A stretch of DNA of 9,642 nucleotides from Collinsella sp. (GTDB lineage Bacteria; Actinomycetota; Coriobacteriia; Coriobacteriales; Coriobacteriaceae): positions 1 through 9,642 of the forward strand of contig JAHAGQ010000037.1 of the NCBI GenBank assembly GCA_018373675.1. Reading direction: 5' to 3'. A program made the translations under genes and the position numbers. Shown here piece after piece: positions 1 to 6,662 of this stretch (position 1 is its first letter; each line of letters opens with the position of its first letter). Under the pieces are notes generated by a model that searched no databases, was not told the origin of the DNA, and was given only the letters and a program-made list of their open reading frames with translations.

Positions 1-133
1 GCGTTCAGCATCAGGGTAGCGCTGCGACGCGGAAATCGCGCGCTGTTGACGCGCCCCCGCAGTGCCCGCTTCCCCCAAGGACAATTATCAGTGCAGGTAA
101 ACACATATGTATATTATGAGTGCCAGCCTCCAA
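1..133. other. Unassigned left flank, probably the end of an integrated element
   Basis: No gene can be assigned here. One forward frame is open from base 1 and stops inside the tRNA fragment (TAA at 142-144). A minus-strand frame is open from a possible TTG near base 93 out through the left edge. Neither shows a recognisable motif. The composition changes from GC-rich (1-75) to AT-rich (about 85-120, including the palindromic ACATATGT) just before the tRNA fragment. Because the 5' half of the tRNA is replaced by this sequence, the simplest reading is that these bases belong to an element integrated at the tRNA gene, with its body to the left of the window. That is inference; no integrase or excisionase is visible. 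Confidence 0.3.
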
Positions 134-182
134 CGGGCTCATAACCCGGAGGTCGTAGGTTCAAATCCTGCCCCCGCGACCA
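134..182 (+). tRNA. 3' fragment of initiator tRNA-Met (CAT), attachment-site remnant
   Basis: The fragment contains, in order: the 3' part of an anticodon stem-loop with GGG/CCC pairs around loop CTCATAA (138-144, anticodon CAT at 140-142); a five-base variable loop (150-154); a T arm with stem GTAGG/CCTGC (155-159, 167-171) and loop TTCAAAT; the acceptor 3' strand CCCCGCG (172-178); discriminator A; and encoded CCA (180-182). Three G-C pairs flanking the anticodon loop are the hallmark of bacterial initiator tRNA. The 5' side is missing: there is no CGCGGGG-like acceptor strand and no D arm upstream, and the outermost anticodon-stem pair is already mismatched (A133 against G149). Homology therefore starts near 134. 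A break at the anticodon stem is where many tyrosine integrases cross over, leaving a full tRNA at one end of the element and this fragment at the other. It should not be a functional tRNA. Confidence 0.85.
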
Positions 183-191
183 AGAACTTGC

Positions 192-222
192 AGCTCGTCG
201 GCCTAGCCGGCGAGCTTTTTTG
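192..222 (+). terminator. Rho-independent terminator after the tRNA fragment
   Basis: An 11-bp stem (AGCTCGTCGGC with GCCGGCGAGCT, one T-G wobble) closes a CTA loop and is followed by six T residues (216-221). It starts ten bases after the CCA end, so it is probably the original terminator of the initiator tRNA gene, retained on the chromosomal side of the integration junction. It would also block read-through from the left flank into the palindrome array. Confidence 0.85.
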
Positions 223-270
223 TTATTTCGGGACCGTGTTTTCGATCCAATTCTCGGCCTCTCAAACAAA

Positions 271-568
271 ATCTCGATCTGTAACATCTAGACCCGATTT
301 GGGCGGCTAGGTGTTACAGATCGAGATATACCGGTGGGCTTGGTCGTGTTTGTCTAAATCTGTAACACGAGGGACGGTTTTTGCCGAGTAACCGTTACAG
401 ATTGAGATTTTCTAGCAGGCGGGTTTGGTTTGTCTCGATCTGTAACAGGTTGGGGTCAAAAGTAGGTCTAGATGTTACAGATCTAGATTGTTGAGGATGG
501 GTTGAGAGGAATACCTTGATTTGTAACAGCAAGACCCGGTTTTGCCGAGTGGTTGTTACAGATTGAGA
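271..568. repeat. Array of four regularly spaced palindromes (REP/BIME-like)
   Basis: There are four imperfect palindromes at 271-327, 353-407, 433-487 and 514-568, with starts 80-82 bp apart. Each has inverted arms close to TCTCGATCTGTAACA and a central loop of about 25 bases. The first is the best: its 16-bp arms (271-286 and 312-327) are perfectly complementary, and pairing extends five more pairs inward with one wobble. Units 2 and 3 have one mismatch per arm and unit 4 about four. Links of 25-26 bases separate the units. The TGTAACA cores lie 32 bp apart within a unit and 48-49 bp apart between units. No coding frame fits. Known analogies are REP/BIME elements, small non-autonomous transposable units, or clustered operators. 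The family is not identified from this sequence alone. Confidence 0.85.
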
Positions 569-628
569 CAAACCGACGGGCCGCCCCGCCCCATCCACCT
601 GCCGCCACCTGATATTCGCCGATTTTCG

Positions 629-658
629 TTGTGCTGCTGTGCCTCCATGCCATATCCT
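629..658 (+). promoter_or_regulatory. Weak candidate promoter for the flavoenzyme gene
   Basis: TTGTGC (629-634) and TATCCT (653-658) are 18 bp apart, with partial matches to sigma-70-type -35 and -10 boxes. They lie about 50 bases upstream of the start codon, between the palindrome array and the ribosome binding site. The match is modest and rests on position as much as on sequence. Confidence 0.25.
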
Positions 659-710
659 CTAGACAACTACGCGGCATCATCGCCGTCGCGCCTACAAGAG
701 AGGAATGTCC

Positions 711-2741
711 ATGACCACACCTGCATCCAAGCTGCTCCAGCCCATTACGGTTGGCCCCCTTGAGCTCAAGAACCGCATTATGTTTCCGCCGCTGACCACC
801 GGCTACGAGGAGCGCGACGGTTCCATCGGCGAGCGCAGCCTGGCTTTTTACGAGCGCCTGGCCCGTGGCGGCGTGAGCTACATCGTCATCGGCGACGTCG
901 CTCCCGTCATGACTGCGAGCCCCACGCCCAAGCTGGCGACCGACGCCCAGATCCCCACGTTTAAGGCCCTGGCCGACGCTGTCCACAAGCACGGTGCCAA
1001 GGTTGCGCTGCAGCTGTTCCACCCCGAGTACGACGTGCCCGGCGTCGGCCGCATGGTCATGGGTTCCATGGCCGCCGCCAAGGCCGCGCAGGAGGCCAAA
1101 GCCGCCGGCGACGAGGAGACCTTCGCCGCCAAGATGGCCGAGTCCAACGAGATCCGCAAGCAGGCCTACGCCAAGCTGCATCACGACATGCAGCACTTTG
1201 TGAACGAGGCGAGCGTAGAGCAGCTCACCCAGATCAAGGAGGCCATCGCCGCCTCGGCCGCCCGCGCGCAGCAGGCCGGCATCGACGCCATCGAGGTCCA
1301 CGGCGACCGCCTGGTGGGTTCGCTGTGCTCGGCCATCCTCAACAAGCGCACCGACGAGTACGGCGGCTCGTTCGAGAACCGCGTTCGCTATGCGCTGGAG
1401 GTCGTCGCTGCCATTAAGGAGGCCGCGCCGGGGCTGATGGTGGAGTACAAGCTCCCCGTGATCATGGAGAACCCCGACGGCACGCCGCGCGGCAAGGGCG
1501 GCCTGCTGCCCGACGAGGCCTGCGAGTTCGCCAAGCTGCTCGAGGGCGCGGGCATCGACATGATCCAGGTCGCGCAGGCCAACCATACCGGCAACATGGG
1601 CGACACCATTCCGCCCATGGGCGCCATGCCCTACAACTGGACGCTGCCCGTGGCCGAGCGCGTCAAGGCCCTGGTCTCCGTGCCGGTGGCAACCGTCGGC
1701 CGCGTGGTTTCGGTCGAGGCCGGCGAGAAGATTCTGGAAGACGGCGTCGCCGACATCATCGCCTATGGCCGCTCGCTCATGTGCGACCCCGACATTGCGC
1801 TGAAGGCCGCCACGGGTGAGCCCATCCGCGAGTGCCTCAACTGCAACAAGGGCTGCGTCGACGCGATTCAAAACCGCAAGTACATCTCGTGCGTGCTCAA
1901 TGCCGAGAACGGCGATGAGGCGACCATCGCCATTAAGCCGGGCGAGGGCGACAAGAAGATCGCCGTGGTGGGCGGCGGCATCGCCGGTCTGGAGGCCGCG
2001 CGCGTGGCGGCCAAGCGCGGCTACGACGTGACCGTCTACGAGGCGAGCGATCATCTGGGCGGCCAGATTGTGCTGGCGGCCGCGCCTCCGCGCAAGGACG
2101 AGATCATGCGTTCCGTCGAGTACTACGAGAAGATTCTGCCCGGCCTGGGTGTGAAGGTCGAGCTCAACCATGCCGCTACCGCTGAGGACCTCAACGCCGC
2201 CGACGCCGCGATTGTGGCCGTGGGCGCGCACGACGTGGTCATCCCCGTTCCGGGCGCCGACTCGGAGAAGGTCGTCTCGAGCTGGGACGTGCTGGCCGGC
2301 AAGGCGGAGCTCAACGGCCGCGTCGCTGTCATTGGCGGTGGCCTGGTGGGCACCGAGACTGCCGAGTATCTGCTGCAGCACGGCTGCGAGGTGGCGATCG
2401 TGGAGATGCTCGACAAGATTGCCGCGGGCGAGTCCGAGACCATTCTGCCGCTGATTATGAGCGACTTTGCAGAGCACAACGTGGAGCAGCATGTTAAGAC
2501 CCGCCTGACCGCCATTACCGACGAAGGCGTGGAGGCTGTTCGCACCACCGAGGACGGCGCCGAGGAGCCGGTGAGGATCGCCTGCGATTACGTGGTGATG
2601 GCCGTGGGCTCCAAGGCCAACGCGTTTGACCTGGATGGCGTGACGGTGCCCGTGACCTGCGTGGGCGACTGCTCGGGTGAGCGCACCGCCGACATTGCGA
2701 GCGCCATTCGCACGGCGTATCACGCGGCCAACGAGCTGTAG
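711..2741 (+). CDS. FMN/FAD/[4Fe-4S] NADH:flavin oxidoreductase (enoate / 2,4-dienoyl-CoA reductase type)
   Basis: This predicted cytoplasmic enzyme of about 676 residues would reduce an activated C=C bond with electrons from NAD(P)H. The N-terminal part (about 8-370) is an Old Yellow Enzyme-type FMN barrel that opens with LLQPITVGPLELKNR and contains NKRTDEYGGSFENR. Cysteines 375, 378, 382 and 394 (C-x2-C-x3-C-x11-C) form the [4Fe-4S] site seen in 2,4-dienoyl-CoA reductase. Two nucleotide-binding motifs follow, GGGIAG near 421 and GGGLVG near 542, for FAD and NAD(P)H. Length and domain order match FadH and the bile-acid BaiCD/BaiH family. The catalytic-loop region reads HGDRLVG, not the HGAHGYL common in Old Yellow Enzymes. 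The start was placed at ATG 711, not ATG 705, because the purine-rich AAGAGAGG (696-703) lies seven bases from 711 but touches 705. The gene is monocistronic. Its substrate cannot be told from sequence; fatty enoates, bile acid intermediates or plant phenolics are all possible. Confidence 0.9.
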   Translation: MTTPASKLLQPITVGPLELKNRIMFPPLTTGYEERDGSIGERSLAFYERLARGGVSYIVIGDVAPVMTASPTPKLATDAQIPTFKALADAVHKHGAKVALQLFHPEYDVPGVGRMVMGSMAAAKAAQEAKAAGDEETFAAKMAESNEIRKQAYAKLHHDMQHFVNEASVEQLTQIKEAIAASAARAQQAGIDAIEVHGDRLVGSLCSAILNKRTDEYGGSFENRVRYALEVVAAIKEAAPGLMVEYKLPVIMENPDGTPRGKGGLLPDEACEFAKLLEGAGIDMIQVAQANHTGNMGDTIPPMGAMPYNWTLPVAERVKALVSVPVATVGRVVSVEAGEKILEDGVADIIAYGRSLMCDPDIALKAATGEPIRECLNCNKGCVDAIQNRKYISCVLNAENGDEATIAIKPGEGDKKIAVVGGGIAGLEAARVAAKRGYDVTVYEASDHLGGQIVLAAAPPRKDEIMRSVEYYEKILPGLGVKVELNHAATAEDLNAADAAIVAVGAHDVVIPVPGADSEKVVSSWDVLAGKAELNGRVAVIGGGLVGTETAEYLLQHGCEVAIVEMLDKIAAGESETILPLIMSDFAEHNVEQHVKTRLTAITDEGVEAVRTTEDGAEEPVRIACDYVVMAVGSKANAFDLDGVTVPVTCVGDCSGERTADIASAIRTAYHAANEL

Positions 2742-2757
2742 TTGAACATCGCGGCCA

Positions 2758-2787
2758 GGCGGGGCGGTAGCACGGATCCGCCTCGCC
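2758..2787 (+). other. GC-rich hairpin just past the flavoenzyme stop codon
   Basis: GGCGGGGCGG (2758-2767) pairs with CCGCCTCGCC (2778-2787), giving ten pairs with one wobble around a ten-base loop, 16 bases after the stop codon. There is no T-run, so it is not an intrinsic terminator by itself. It may stabilise the 3' end of the message ahead of the real terminator downstream. Confidence 0.45.
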
Positions 2788-2816
2788 CGGCTGTGTCCCG
2801 TCGGGTGTCAACCGGT

Positions 2817-2857
2817 GCGGGGCCTGCAAGCGCAGCAGGTCCCGCCCTTTTTGTTTT
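2817..2857 (+). terminator. Rho-independent terminator of the flavoenzyme gene
   Basis: GCGGGGCCTGC (2817-2827) pairs with GCAGGTCCCGC (2835-2845), giving eleven pairs with one G-T wobble around a seven-base loop. It is followed by CCTTTTTGTTTTG. It lies 75 bases after the stop codon and defines the end of the single-gene unit. Confidence 0.85.
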
Positions 2858-3181
2858 GCTCCGGTGGATGGCAATGCGCGGTAATCATGAGGAGTGAGGA
2901 CGTCTACTGCCTTGCAGATCACTCAAAAATATTGGGGGAGGGGTTAATAACTATATCCTCTATACCAAAGGACATAAAGAGATGCCAATTTTGTTGACAA
3001 GCGAATGACGATTAGCTGCGAGTCAGCTACCAGCGTAAATAATCGATAAAGAAATGTCGTAATTTGGTGCCAAATGCCCAGATAACGCCGCGTCTATTTT
3101 AATTAACTGCTTTGAGCAAACAGTAAAATGCTACTATCTAACTTGCACGTAAGAAAGCAGATTAACGGCTAAGGCTAAGAA
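2858..3181. promoter_or_regulatory. AT-rich intergenic region upstream of the HTH gene
   Basis: No convincing gene is seen in these 324 bases. From about 2925 the DNA is clearly AT-richer than the coding regions on either side. It contains a -35-like TTGACA (2994-2999) without a clear -10 partner. It also contains two short palindromes: TAGCTG-N5-CAGCTA (3013-3029) and ATTTGG-TG-CCAAAT (3062-3075). Nearer the gene, TTGAGC (3112-3117) and TATCTA (3135-3140) are 17 bp apart and could be a weak promoter. The most likely role is control of the downstream HTH gene, perhaps by its own product. A small RNA cannot be excluded. Confidence 0.4.
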
Positions 3182-3586
3182 GTGGCAGGTATGTCGGAAG
3201 CAACTAGGACTCGCACGCATGCGCCCGAGGTTAGACAGCGCGCCGTCGAGATCCTCCAAGAGGGGGTCGGTCATCGCGCTCTCGCCGCGGAGCTTGGCAT
3301 TCCCCAGGCCACGGCTCGTCAGTGGGCCCGCGCGTATGCCGTGGGCGGTGCCGACGCCGTTCTCAATGCCGGTTCGCATCATCACACCTATTCGTACGAC
3401 GTAAAGCTCGCTGTGGTTAAGGACCGTCTGGAAAACGGCTTGACGGTTCGCGAGGCCATGATCAAGCACAAGATTCCCAGCGAGTCTTCGGTCAAGGCTT
3501 GGTGCCGTCAGTACCGCGAGAGCGGTGAGTCCGCACTGGTCGATAAGCCGCGCGGTCGCAAGCCGCGCGTTAAAAAGGCGGAATAG
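3182..3586 (+). CDS. Tandem helix-turn-helix protein, IS3/IS150 OrfA-like, orphan
   Basis: This small basic DNA-binding protein has 134 residues from GTG 3182 or 131 from ATG 3191. GTG has a modest AAGG seven bases upstream; ATG has GGCAGG almost touching it, so the start is uncertain. In the ATG numbering, one HTH covers about residues 13-50 (helices around GHRALAAELGI and PQATARQWARAY) and a second about 71-110 (TVREAMIKHKIPSESS followed by VKAWCRQYRE). The C-terminus is basic (DKPRGRKPRVKK). Two HTHs followed by a KPRGR-type tail is the layout of IS150/IS3 OrfA, which binds the element's terminal repeats. No OrfB integrase or terminal repeats are visible, and a terminator follows directly, so it is either an IS remnant or a domesticated regulator. 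It lies directly upstream of the hydrogenase operon and in the same direction, so a regulatory link is possible but unproven. Confidence 0.75.
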   Translation: MAGMSEATRTRTHAPEVRQRAVEILQEGVGHRALAAELGIPQATARQWARAYAVGGADAVLNAGSHHHTYSYDVKLAVVKDRLENGLTVREAMIKHKIPSESSVKAWCRQYRESGESALVDKPRGRKPRVKKAE

Positions 3587-3598
3587 CGAACGGGATGG

Positions 3599-3621
3599 TG
3601 CGCCCACAGGGGCGCATTTTT
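3599..3621 (+). terminator. Rho-independent terminator after the HTH gene
   Basis: TGCGCCC (3599-3605) pairs perfectly with GGGCGCA (3610-3616) around the loop ACAG and is followed by TTTTT (3617-3621). It begins 13 bases after the HTH stop codon, so the HTH gene and the hydrogenase operon should be separate transcription units. Confidence 0.85.
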
Positions 3622-3683
3622 CTTGCCGCCCCTCTACTCCAAAGCGGACAGGCTCCTTGCCCCGTACGCCTAAAACTCCCCAG

Positions 3684-3760
3684 TTGACCGAAAACCTGCC
3701 ACCGCAACCCCGTAATTGAGCTATAACGTTAAACAATTGCAGCGTTTTTGCATGGGGGAG
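3684..3760 (+). promoter_or_regulatory. Leader of the hydrogenase operon: candidate promoter elements and strong RBS
   Basis: The operon's promoter must lie in the 146 bases between the terminator ending at 3621 and the start at 3768. Candidate elements are TTGACC (3684-3689) and TATAAC (3722-3727). They are 32 bp apart, too far to act as a pair, so only TATAAC is a reasonable -10 box (five of six consensus bases). It overlaps a perfect palindrome, TAACGTTA (3724-3731), that could be an operator. A strong ribosome binding site, GGGGGAG (3754-3760), lies seven bases before ATG 3768 and fixes that start. Confidence 0.35.
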
Positions 3761-3767
3761 TGATGGT

Positions 3768-6650
3768 ATGACGCTACTGTATTTCCTTACCCTGTTTCCG
3801 CTGGTACCGGCGCTGGGCATGCTGCTCGCGCGCGGTGACCGCGCCCGCGATGCGGTGGGGCTTGTAGGCTCCGGCATTATTATGGCGGTGACAGTTGTAG
3901 TCGCCGTCATGTTTTTTGGCACGGGTCCGCAGAGCTTTGAGGTTGCCTCCGGCACCTCGCATGTGCTCTCGATCATCAGCTCCGTCATCGACGTCATCCT
4001 GTGCGCCGTCATCCTGTACAACGCGTACAAATATAGGAACGCGCTCACCACGGTGCTCGGCATAGTCCAGCTGGTGGGTTCGCTCGCCTTTGCGGCCATG
4101 ACGTTGCCCGCGGCCGAGGCCGTCACGGCAACGCCGCTCTACCTGGACTACATGAGCGTGATCATGGTGCTCGCCGTCGGCATCGTCGGCAGCCTAATCT
4201 GCGTGTATGCCTTGGGTTATATGAAGGACTTCCAGGCCCATGACGAGCACGAGGCCGCGCTGCGCGGGCAGACCGCGCCCGACCGTCGCCCGCAGTTCCT
4301 GGCGCTTATGTTCCTGTTCCTCTCGGCCATGTTCGTCATCGTGACGAGCGACAACCTTGAGTGGCTGTTCTGTGGCTGGGAAATCACCACCGTGTGCTCG
4401 TTCCTCATGATTGGCTACACGCGCACGCCCGAGGCCATCAAGAACGCCTTCACCCAGATCATCCTCAACATGCTGGGCGGCATCGCGTTTTTGGCGGGCC
4501 TTATGTTCTTGCACGTTAACGGCATGCCGCTGACCATCTCGGGCATGATTGAGCTTTCCGGCGCCGGAACCGCGCAGTCCGCGCTGCTGGTGATGCCGGT
4601 CATCCTGTTGTCGCTCGCCGCGCTCACCAAGGCCGCACAGATGCCGTTCCACACTTGGCTGTTGGGTGCCATGGTTGCCCCCACGCCCACGAGCGCCCTG
4701 CTGCACTCGTCAACCATGGTCAAAGCCGGCGTGTTCCTGATGGTCAAGCTGAGCCCGCTCTATGCCATCTATCCCGTGACCGGCTTTATGGTCACGAGCG
4801 TGGGCGCCATCACGTTTTTGCTCGCTGCCCTTATGGCCATCTCGCAGAGCAATGCCAAGCGCGTGCTCGCGTACTCCACCATTTCCAACTTGGGCCTCAT
4901 CAGTGCTTGCTTGGGTGTCGGCGCGCCCGAGGCCGTATGGGCGGCCATCTTCCTGATCCTGTTCCACACGGTGGCAAAGTCGCTGCTGTTCCTGTGCGTG
5001 GGCACGGCCGAGCATCATATCGGCAGCCGCAATATCGAGGACATGGACGGTATGTTCAGCCGCATGCCGCACCTGACGCGCCTGATGATGCTGGGCATCA
5101 TGGGCATGTTTGTGGCGCCGTTTGGCATGCTCGTGTCCAAGTGGGGCGCTCTGGTGGCGTTCGCGCAGACCGGCAACGTGCTCATGATCATGGTGCTTGC
5201 CTTTGGCTCGGCCGCGACGTTCTTCTTCTGGGGCAAGTGGCTTGCCAAGCTTTCGGGCGTCGACCCCACGGCTCAAAACGTTGAGGTCAATGTCCATAAG
5301 ACCGAATGGATGGCCCTCAACACCATCGCCGCGCTGCTGATTCTGTGCTGCGTGGCGTTCCCGGTTATCTCGAGCGGTCTGGTGTCGCCTTACTTGGCCA
5401 TGGTGTTTGGCCGCGTGCCGTACGTTATTGGCAAGGACGCCATGTACCTGATGGTGGTTATCGTGGCGTTTATCGCCGTGGTGCTGCTGACTTCATTCCG
5501 CGTGAGCAACAAACCGCACGTCAACGTGTACCTTTCGGGCGTGGGGACCGACAAATATCGCCATTTCCGCGGCTCGATGGGACACGAGGTGAAGGCCGAA
5601 AAGCGCAATTGGTACTCGGAGGACGCCCTTGGCGAGAAGCGTATTGGCCCCGCGGGTAGCGTCGTGTGCTGCAGCATTATCTTGTTTGCGCTGCTGTGTT
5701 GCGCGTGGATTGGGCCCGAGCGACTTGCCATGAGTGCGCCCTCGGTGCTGCGCGGCAAGTATTTTGAAGGTTCGGGCGTCGTGGGCATTTTTATTGGCAC
5801 CGTGGCATTTGCCTTACTGGCGCCGCTTGTGGGCGGCCTGATCGACGGCGTTGACCGCAAACTTTCGGCCCGCATGCAGGGCCGCGTGGGCCCGCGCCTG
5901 CTCCAGCCTTTCTACGATGTGGCCAAGCTGCTGCGCAAGGCCCCCGCCAGCGTAAACACCATGGACGATACCTACATGGCGTGCGCGCTCATCTTTACCG
6001 TGGTGGGCGGCGGCATCTTTGTGTCGGGTTCCAACACGCTGCTGTGCGCCTTTATGGTGACCCTCGCTGCGATCTTTGTGGTGTTGGCGTCCGCCTCGAC
6101 GCAAAGCCCGTTTGCCCAGGTCGGCGCCGACCGTGAGCTGCTGCAGGTCATGAGTTACGAGCCCGCCGTTTTGCTGATGAGCGTGGGCCTGTACCTTGCC
6201 ACCGACAGCTTCGATTCCATCGCCGTGACGGGGCAGTCGGCCCCCATCATCGTGTACAGCGCGCCCATTTTCCTCGCGCTGCTCGCGGTGCTCACCATCA
6301 AGCTGCGCAAGTCGCCGTTTGACCTTTCGTACTCGCATCACGCGCATCAGGAGATCGTCCAGGGCGTCGCCACCGAGATGAGCGGCGGCACGCTGGCCAA
6401 GATGACCCTTATGCACTGGTGCGAGACCGTGCTGTTTTTGATGTGGGTGGGCATGTTCTTTGTTTGGGACAACCCGGTGAGCTGGGTCGTAGCCCTGGTC
6501 GTGATGGCCGCGACGTACTTTGTCGAGGTGCTGATCGATAACACCTTCGCACGCAGCACCTGGCGCAGCTGCTTTAGGCTCGGCTGGGGCGTGGCGCTGG
6601 TGTTTGGCCTGCTCAACCTTATGCCCATCCTCGTCGACGTGTTTATTTAG
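3768..6650 (+). CDS. echAB: Ech-type hydrogenase membrane subunit, fused EchA (NuoL-like) and EchB (NuoH-like)
   Basis: This 960-residue polytopic membrane protein forms the ion-translocating arm of the hydrogenase. Residues 1 to about 600 are an antiporter-like subunit. They include the conserved Glu in GWEITTVCSFLMIGY (E205), Lys in LTKAAQMPFHTW (K288), Lys in HSSTMVKAG (K319), LAYSTISNLGLI, and Lys in FHTVAKSLLF (K404), all of which match the charged-residue chain of NuoL/EchA. After a hydrophilic segment and an extra membrane helix, residues about 660-960 are a NuoH/HycD/EchB-like anchor with ARMQGRVGPRLLQPFYD (701-717) and SPFDLSYSHHAHQEIVQG (849-866). These loops contact the peripheral arm. 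In Methanosarcina-type Ech the two parts are separate genes, echA and echB. Here one frame runs through with no stop codon. It is the first gene of the operon, and its stop codon overlaps the next gene's AGGAGG. The assignment is strong; the ion moved (H+ or Na+) is not shown. Confidence 0.9.
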   Translation: MTLLYFLTLFPLVPALGMLLARGDRARDAVGLVGSGIIMAVTVVVAVMFFGTGPQSFEVASGTSHVLSIISSVIDVILCAVILYNAYKYRNALTTVLGIVQLVGSLAFAAMTLPAAEAVTATPLYLDYMSVIMVLAVGIVGSLICVYALGYMKDFQAHDEHEAALRGQTAPDRRPQFLALMFLFLSAMFVIVTSDNLEWLFCGWEITTVCSFLMIGYTRTPEAIKNAFTQIILNMLGGIAFLAGLMFLHVNGMPLTISGMIELSGAGTAQSALLVMPVILLSLAALTKAAQMPFHTWLLGAMVAPTPTSALLHSSTMVKAGVFLMVKLSPLYAIYPVTGFMVTSVGAITFLLAALMAISQSNAKRVLAYSTISNLGLISACLGVGAPEAVWAAIFLILFHTVAKSLLFLCVGTAEHHIGSRNIEDMDGMFSRMPHLTRLMMLGIMGMFVAPFGMLVSKWGALVAFAQTGNVLMIMVLAFGSAATFFFWGKWLAKLSGVDPTAQNVEVNVHKTEWMALNTIAALLILCCVAFPVISSGLVSPYLAMVFGRVPYVIGKDAMYLMVVIVAFIAVVLLTSFRVSNKPHVNVYLSGVGTDKYRHFRGSMGHEVKAEKRNWYSEDALGEKRIGPAGSVVCCSIILFALLCCAWIGPERLAMSAPSVLRGKYFEGSGVVGIFIGTVAFALLAPLVGGLIDGVDRKLSARMQGRVGPRLLQPFYDVAKLLRKAPASVNTMDDTYMACALIFTVVGGGIFVSGSNTLLCAFMVTLAAIFVVLASASTQSPFAQVGADRELLQVMSYEPAVLLMSVGLYLATDSFDSIAVTGQSAPIIVYSAPIFLALLAVLTIKLRKSPFDLSYSHHAHQEIVQGVATEMSGGTLAKMTLMHWCETVLFLMWVGMFFVWDNPVSWVVALVVMAATYFVEVLIDNTFARSTWRSCFRLGWGVALVFGLLNLMPILVDVFI

Positions 6651-6662
6651 GAGGCGGCATCC

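Noticed and set aside
107..310. 67-residue forward open frame across the tRNA fragment, terminator and first palindrome arm
   Set aside because: It runs through three non-coding structures and has no ribosome binding site or protein-like composition.
271..568. CRISPR array
   Set aside because: The 15-bp repeats alternate in orientation, diverge from unit to unit, and the intervening segments resemble each other. No cas genes are visible.
569..704. Riboswitch or leader RNA before the flavoenzyme
   Set aside because: No conserved aptamer-like pairing or terminator/antiterminator choice could be seen between the array and the start codon.
483..2723. 746-residue open frame on the minus strand opposite the flavoenzyme
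   Set aside because: It is a shadow of the GC-rich forward gene. It is rich in His, Gly, Ala and Arg with no domain, while the forward frame has clear cofactor motifs and a ribosome binding site.
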